From the NCBI RefSeq assembly GCF_030816475.1, contig NZ_JAUSXF010000001.1, forward strand, positions 4,154,001 to 4,218,000: a DNA stretch of 64,000 nt, given 5' to 3'. Each line of letters opens with the position of its first letter. The first letter of the stretch is position 1. The notes beneath the pieces are model-generated. The model was not told the DNA's origin. It saw only the letters and a list, made by a program, of their open reading frames with translations, and searched no databases. This document shows positions 60,580 to 64,000 of this stretch, piece by piece. The position numbers were made by a program, and so were the translations under genes. The DNA comes from Arthrobacter pascens. GTDB lineage: Bacteria > Actinomycetota > Actinomycetes > Actinomycetales > Micrococcaceae.

Positions 60580-61479
60580 TCAATCGATCGAAAACTGGTT
60601 GCGGCGGTTGAGCCGGAATTGGATGAAGGTAATGGTGAACACCAGCAGACCGAGGACAACTGACATGGCGGAGGCGTAGCCCATCTGGAGGTTGTCGAAC
60701 GCCTTTTGCCAGATGTACCAGACGATGGAAGCTGACTCGAATTCGGGCCCGCCCGTGGGGGTCATGATGTTGATTTCCACGAAGATCTGCGAGCCGCCGA
60801 TGATGCTGGTGACAATAAGGAAGAACGTCACCGGCCGCACCATGGGAATGGTGATGTGCCGGAACTGCTGCCAGGCCGAGGCGCCGTCCAGGGCGGCGGC
60901 CTCATAGAGGTAGCGGGGAACCGACTGAAGGGCTGCCAGGTAGAGCAACATTGAATATCCCAGCCCCTTCCACACGGCCATGATGATCAGCGCCGGCTTC
61001 ACCGTGGCGGTGTCCTGCAGCCAGTTTGGACCGTCGATTCCCAGCAATCCCAGGCCTTGGTTGATGAGGCCGAAATCGCCGTTGAAGGCCCACTGCCACA
61101 GGATGGCCACCGCGGCGATGGAGGAGATCACTGGCAGGTAGTACACCGTGCGGAAAAACGTGGTCCCGCGCATCTTGCGGTTCATGGCCAGGGCCAGCGC
61201 CAGCGAAATGACCAGTCCGAGAGGAATACCGATCATCATGTACAGCGTGTTCCACAGCGACTTCAGGAAGTACCGGTCGCCGAACATCTTGGTGTAGTTG
61301 TCCAGGCCCTTGAACACCGGCGCGGAGATGCCGTTCCAGTTCGTGAAGGACGCGTAGACGGAGAAGAGCAGGGGGAAGAGCGTAAAGAGGAGGAACCCGG
61401 TCACCGGTATGGCAACAAAGACAAGCGCGGCCTGGTGTTCCTTCCGGTGTAGCCGCGAGCGGCGAGTGATGGTGGACAT
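60580..61479 (-). CDS. ABC sugar transporter permease (MalF/UgpA type)
   Basis: A 299-residue permease. ALVFVAIPVTGFLLFTLFPL is the first helix and EAAALDGASAWQQFRHITIP the EAA loop. ATG 61479 has AGAGGA at 9 nt; the frame is open to 61545 but the addition looks non-coding. It lies 140 bp after the binding-protein gene, which ends in a 12-bp hairpin, and is followed by the second permease at about 12 bp. Confidence 0.92.
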   Translation of the reverse strand: MSTITRRSRLHRKEHQAALVFVAIPVTGFLLFTLFPLLFSVYASFTNWNGISAPVFKGLDNYTKMFGDRYFLKSLWNTLYMMIGIPLGLVISLALALAMNRKMRGTTFFRTVYYLPVISSIAAVAILWQWAFNGDFGLINQGLGLLGIDGPNWLQDTATVKPALIIMAVWKGLGYSMLLYLAALQSVPRYLYEAAALDGASAWQQFRHITIPMVRPVTFFLIVTSIIGGSQIFVEINIMTPTGGPEFESASIVWYIWQKAFDNLQMGYASAMSVVLGLLVFTITFIQFRLNRRNQFSID

Positions 61480-61529
61480 CGCTGGATCCTCTTTGTTTCG
61501 TGACGGCGGGGCTGGGGCAGGGTGGAGAA

Positions 61530-61565
61530 GGTGCCGCGGCTGCACTCCGGTGGAGCCGCGGCACC
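61530..61565 (-). terminator. Stem-loop between binding-protein and permease genes
   Basis: GGTGCCGCGGCT (61530-61541) pairs with AGCCGCGGCACC (61554-61565) across 12 nt. It lies in the 139-bp gap after the lipoprotein gene. This position suits partial termination or 3'-end protection that keeps binding-protein mRNA more abundant than permease mRNA. Confidence 0.65.
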
Positions 61566-61618
61566 TGGCAGGTTGGGCCTTTAGGGCCGGGCGTGCTTTA
61601 GGCGCGCCCTCGTGGAGC

Positions 61619-62950
61619 CTAGGTGCCGGCCTGCTGGTTGGCGGCGTCCAGGAACTCCTGCATCCTGGGCTGCGCTTCCTTGAGGTAGTCGGCAGCGGTC
61701 TGCTTGCCGTCCAGGACCGGCTGGATGTTGGTGAAGAGTTCGTCGTACCACTCGGCGTTGAAAGTGTTGCCGCCGGGGAGTGCGCGGCCGTAGTCCTTGA
61801 CGATCTGCAGGAATTCGGCCTTGTTGGCGGGCTTGGTAGTGGTATCAGCAGCCCAGGTTTCGGCCATGTCCTTCAGGTTCGGAATCTGGATCCCGGCGTC
61901 AACCAGGCTCTGCTGGGCTTCCTTGTTGGCCGTGAGGTACTCCACCAGCTTCACGGCGTCCTCCGGCAGTTTGGTGCTCTCGGACACCGCGATGCCCAGC
62001 GTTCCGGTCCAGGTGGCGGCCTTGCCCGTCTTGCCGGCCGGGTAGGGGATGACGTCCCAGTCAAAGTCCAGCTTCTGATAGGTCGAAAGGTCCCAGGGGG
62101 CGATCGGGAAGAACCCGATTTCGCCCTTCATCCACCGCTGATAGGTATCCAGGGTCTGCGCCTCGGCCACGGAAGGTGTGACCCCGTGGACGTTCTGCAG
62201 GTCCGCGAACCATTGGAGCGCCTCGGCGAACTCCGGGGTATCCACCGTGACCTTCGTGCGGTCCTTGTTGAGCCAGTCACCACCGTTGGACCAGACAAAC
62301 GGCTGCAGGTTCCACTGCACGTTCAGGCCTGTGCCCCACTGGTCCAGGGTGCCGTCCCCGTTGGTGTCGGCGGTGAGCTTCTTGGCGGCAGCCACGAATT
62401 CATCGAAAGTGTAGGGCTTGTCCTTGTCGGGCAACGGGATGCCGGCCTTTTCCAGCATGGTCTTGTTGTAGCCGAAGGAGAACGGTCCAACGTCCTTGGG
62501 CAGGGCATAGATGGCGCCCTGGCCCACGCGCTTTCCGTCGTACCGGTAGCTGTCAACACCGTATTCCCAGATGTTGTCCAGGTCTATGGCGTCGGACTTT
62601 TCCACGTAGTCGGTGATGTCCTTGACGATGCCGTTCTGCACGTAGGCCTGGACGTCGCCCGGGCCGATGTAGAAGACATCCGGGACCTGCTTGCCGGCTA
62701 TCGCGGCCTTCAGCTTCGTGGCGTACTGGTCGGCGGTGGTGACGATGATGTCCACGTCCACGTGGTTGTCAGCTTCAAACTGGGCAACCGCCTTTTCATA
62801 CGCCTTCTTCTCATCCTCACCTCCACGGAACATGAAGGTCAGCTTCTTTTCGCCGGTGTCCCCACCGGTGGGGGCGGAGCATCCGCCGAGCATCAGGCCA
62901 GCTGCTGTAAAGAGCGCCAAGGCAGCGGCCATGGGACGTGACTTCGTCAT
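61619..62950 (-). CDS. Sugar-binding lipoprotein of ABC importer (arabinan region)
   Basis: A 443-residue solute-binding protein. The lipobox LGGC puts the acyl-Cys at residue 24. [37 protein letters not shown] and [16 protein letters not shown] are family segments. ATG 62950 follows AAGGACCACGTG. Its first codons and ribosome site are part of a 32-bp perfect inverted repeat shared with the divergent GH43 gene. An arabinan-type operator lies 103 bp upstream. It probably binds arabino-oligosaccharides. Confidence 0.93.
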   Translation of the reverse strand: MTKSRPMAAALALFTAAGLMLGGCSAPTGGDTGEKKLTFMFRGGEDEKKAYEKAVAQFEADNHVDVDIIVTTADQYATKLKAAIAGKQVPDVFYIGPGDVQAYVQNGIVKDITDYVEKSDAIDLDNIWEYGVDSYRYDGKRVGQGAIYALPKDVGPFSFGYNKTMLEKAGIPLPDKDKPYTFDEFVAAAKKLTADTNGDGTLDQWGTGLNVQWNLQPFVWSNGGDWLNKDRTKVTVDTPEFAEALQWFADLQNVHGVTPSVAEAQTLDTYQRWMKGEIGFFPIAPWDLSTYQKLDFDWDVIPYPAGKTGKAATWTGTLGIAVSESTKLPEDAVKLVEYLTANKEAQQSLVDAGIQIPNLKDMAETWAADTTTKPANKAEFLQIVKDYGRALPGGNTFNAEWYDELFTNIQPVLDGKQTAADYLKEAQPRMQEFLDAANQQAGT

Positions 62951-63052
62951 CACGTGGTCCTTCCGGGTTGGGTGGAGTGATCAAAACTTCGTGCTGGGTA
63001 AATGGTCAGCGCCGCCGTCCGTGGGTGGCGGACGGGCATCCGGAGCCGAGTT

Positions 63053-63066
63053 TTGCAACGTTGTAA
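63053..63066. promoter_or_regulatory. Arabinan-type operator, left copy
   Basis: TTGCAACGTTGTAA, a near-perfect palindrome, lies 103 bp upstream of the binding-protein start, downstream of a minus-strand TTGACG (63094-63099). It is the reverse-complement-like partner of the site at 63174. Confidence 0.8.
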
Positions 63067-63141
63067 GAAACTTTCACATAAGCGACCTGCCATCGTCAAG
63101 ATGGCGCCCGGTTTTGTTTTTCGGCCCACAGGCCTTGTCCC

Positions 63142-63187
63142 TTGACGCAGCTGGCGCCCCATGCCATATTTCATTACAACGTTGCAA
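63142..63187 (+). promoter_or_regulatory. Promoter and arabinan-type operator of the GH43 gene
   Basis: TTGACG (63142-63147) and CATATT (63165-63170) are 17 bp apart. TTACAACGTTGCAA (63174-63187) lies immediately after the -10 box, where a bound repressor would block initiation. It is 73 bp before the ATG. Confidence 0.75.
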
Positions 63188-63260
63188 GAAGGTGACTGTC
63201 CGGACGCATCCTCCGGCGCTCACGTCAATTCCCCCACCAACTTTTCGGAAGGACCACGTG

Positions 63261-64000
63261 ATGACGAAGTCACGTCCATGGGCCCCGCGCGCCTTGGGAT
63301 TGGCAGCGGTTTTCACCCTTGCCCTGACGGCAGCAGTGCTGCCCCCCGCCGCGGCCAATAACCAGAAACAAGCCAGCGACCAGAAATTGGCCGAAGTCCA
63401 GAAGCCCGCCGGAGTCCAGAAGCTGCAAGCTGACCCACCGGGCGGGAAGACTGTGGTGGGCCAGACCTCCCCCATCCACGATCCCGCCCTGATCATCGAT
63501 ACCGACGGCACCTGGTACGTCTACTCCACCGGGCTCCTCAACCGCGAGAATGGCGGCACCATACAAATCTGGTCGTCCCATGACCACGGGACCACGTGGG
63601 GATACACGGGGACAGTGTGGGACCGTATTCCTGCCTGGATCGATGAGCACTTCTCTGACGGCGAGCTGCCCGGCAACCTCTGGGCGCCGGAAATCACCGA
63701 ACACGACGGAACCTACTATCTGTACTACTCGGCGTCGCGATTTGGCGGCAACAACTCCCTGACCGCGCTGGCAACCAACACCACGCTGGATCCAACTGAT
63801 CCGGACTATGAGTGGGTGGATCAGGGCCTGGTGGTGTCGTCACCGGCTTCAGGGCTGGATCCCGCCAACCCGGGCAAAACGTTCAACGCGATCGACGCCG
63901 GCATCATCGAGGACGCGGACGGCACCCCGTATATGGCCATCGGCTCGTTCTGGTACGGGATTTTCCTGGTGCCCATGGAATGGCCCACGGGTAAGCCGGT
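63261..64000 (+). CDS. Secreted GH43 arabinanase-type enzyme (partial)
   Basis: The first about 246 residues; the gene leaves the window on the right. ATG 63261 follows AAGGACCACGTG. A classical signal peptide (residues 1-33: basic start, hydrophobic core LGLAAVFTLALTAAVL, then PAAA) predicts secretion. A short charged linker with repeated VQK-type segments follows. GH43 landmarks are IHDPALIIDTDGTWYVYSTG (base Asp), NLWAPEITEHDGTYYLYYSA and FNAIDAGI (second Asp); the acid Glu lies beyond the edge. It is a close paralogue of the lipoprotein at 56267. It should cut alpha-1,5-arabinan outside the cell. Confidence 0.92.
   Translation, partial: MTKSRPWAPRALGLAAVFTLALTAAVLPPAAANNQKQASDQKLAEVQKPAGVQKLQADPPGGKTVVGQTSPIHDPALIIDTDGTWYVYSTGLLNRENGGTIQIWSSHDHGTTWGYTGTVWDRIPAWIDEHFSDGELPGNLWAPEITEHDGTYYLYYSASRFGGNNSLTALATNTTLDPTDPDYEWVDQGLVVSSPASGLDPANPGKTFNAIDAGIIEDADGTPYMAIGSFWYGIFLVPMEWPTGKP

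Larger units (their letters stand above)
62934..63277. repeat. 32-bp perfect inverted repeat at the starts of two divergent genes
   Basis: The 32 bp at 62934-62965 (minus strand) are identical to 63246-63277 (plus strand). Each copy holds the ribosome site CGGAAGGACC, an ACGTG, the start ATG and the first codons (MTKSRP). After it the two sequences diverge, with a one-base difference in a CCC/CC run. The genes encode unrelated proteins, so the repeat is a copied initiation region. Confidence 0.9.

Noticed and set aside
61409..62941. 510-codon plus-strand frame
   Set aside because: It is antisense to the binding-protein gene with its clear lipobox and family motifs.

Overview
This window reads as chromosomal DNA of a high-GC actinobacterium, most like Arthrobacter/Pseudarthrobacter (Micrococcaceae). 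The evidence is GC-rich third codon positions, short purine-rich Shine-Dalgarno sequences, frequent GTG/TTG starts, five LacI-type regulators beside sugar genes, and familiar Arthrobacter families such as GH127, GH51, GH43, paired Gfo/Idh oxidoreductases and a ThuA-like protein. The assignment comes from gene content only; no rRNA, tRNA or marker gene is present.

Layout. 0-6.9 kb: one leftward sugar operon in the order LacI regulator, binding lipoprotein, two permeases, a 17-bp stem-loop, TIM-barrel isomerase and two Gfo/Idh dehydrogenases, with repeated operator motifs upstream. 7-31 kb: a mosaic of single genes (MFS porters, PhzF, a large LuxR-type ATPase regulator, NUDIX, proline iminopeptidase, a TetR/SDR/F420-like reductase set, HxlR-VOC, HxlR-azoreductase, a LacI/MFS/Usp set, an LpdA-like flavoprotein). 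They are interleaved with remnants: two transposase tails, a sigma-factor tail, a phosphotransferase tail, two GNAT remnants and a response-regulator/methyltransferase scar. 31-38 kb: a MarR-controlled CoA-linked catabolic cluster (SDR, amidohydrolase, acyl-CoA dehydrogenase, MaoC hydratase, MFS permease, acyl-CoA ligase). 38-42 kb: a divergent LacI / Gfo-ThuA-Gfo cluster with two perfect CGAAATATTTCG palindromes. 42-46 kb: diguanylate cyclase, DM13 protein, TetR with its palindromic operators, a DUF2306 membrane protein and a small protein. 46-64 kb: an L-arabinose-polymer region with two GH127 genes, two ABC importers lacking ATPases, GH51 arabinofuranosidase, two GH43 arabinanase-type enzymes, a DUF624 protein and two LacI regulators.

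How it fits together. Secreted or lipid-anchored GH43 enzymes would cut arabinan outside the cell. Binding lipoproteins and permeases, energised by an ATPase encoded elsewhere, would import the oligosaccharides. GH51 and GH127 enzymes would release L-arabinose inside. Sites built on an AACGTTG core sit before the second arabinan LacI gene, before GH51, and between the divergent binding-protein and GH43 genes, which suggests one local regulon. The 0-7 and 38-42 kb clusters each carry the same pair of Gfo/Idh subtypes and probably run parallel keto-sugar pathways on different substrates.

The most notable observations are the arabinan operator set; a 32-bp perfect inverted repeat that gives two divergent secreted-protein genes the same ribosome-binding site and first codons; the two parallel oxidoreductase pairs; the unassigned CoA-linked pathway; a frameshift in the first GH127 gene; and several promoters with palindromic operators. 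I found no CRISPR array, tRNA, rRNA, phage or clear novel defence system.
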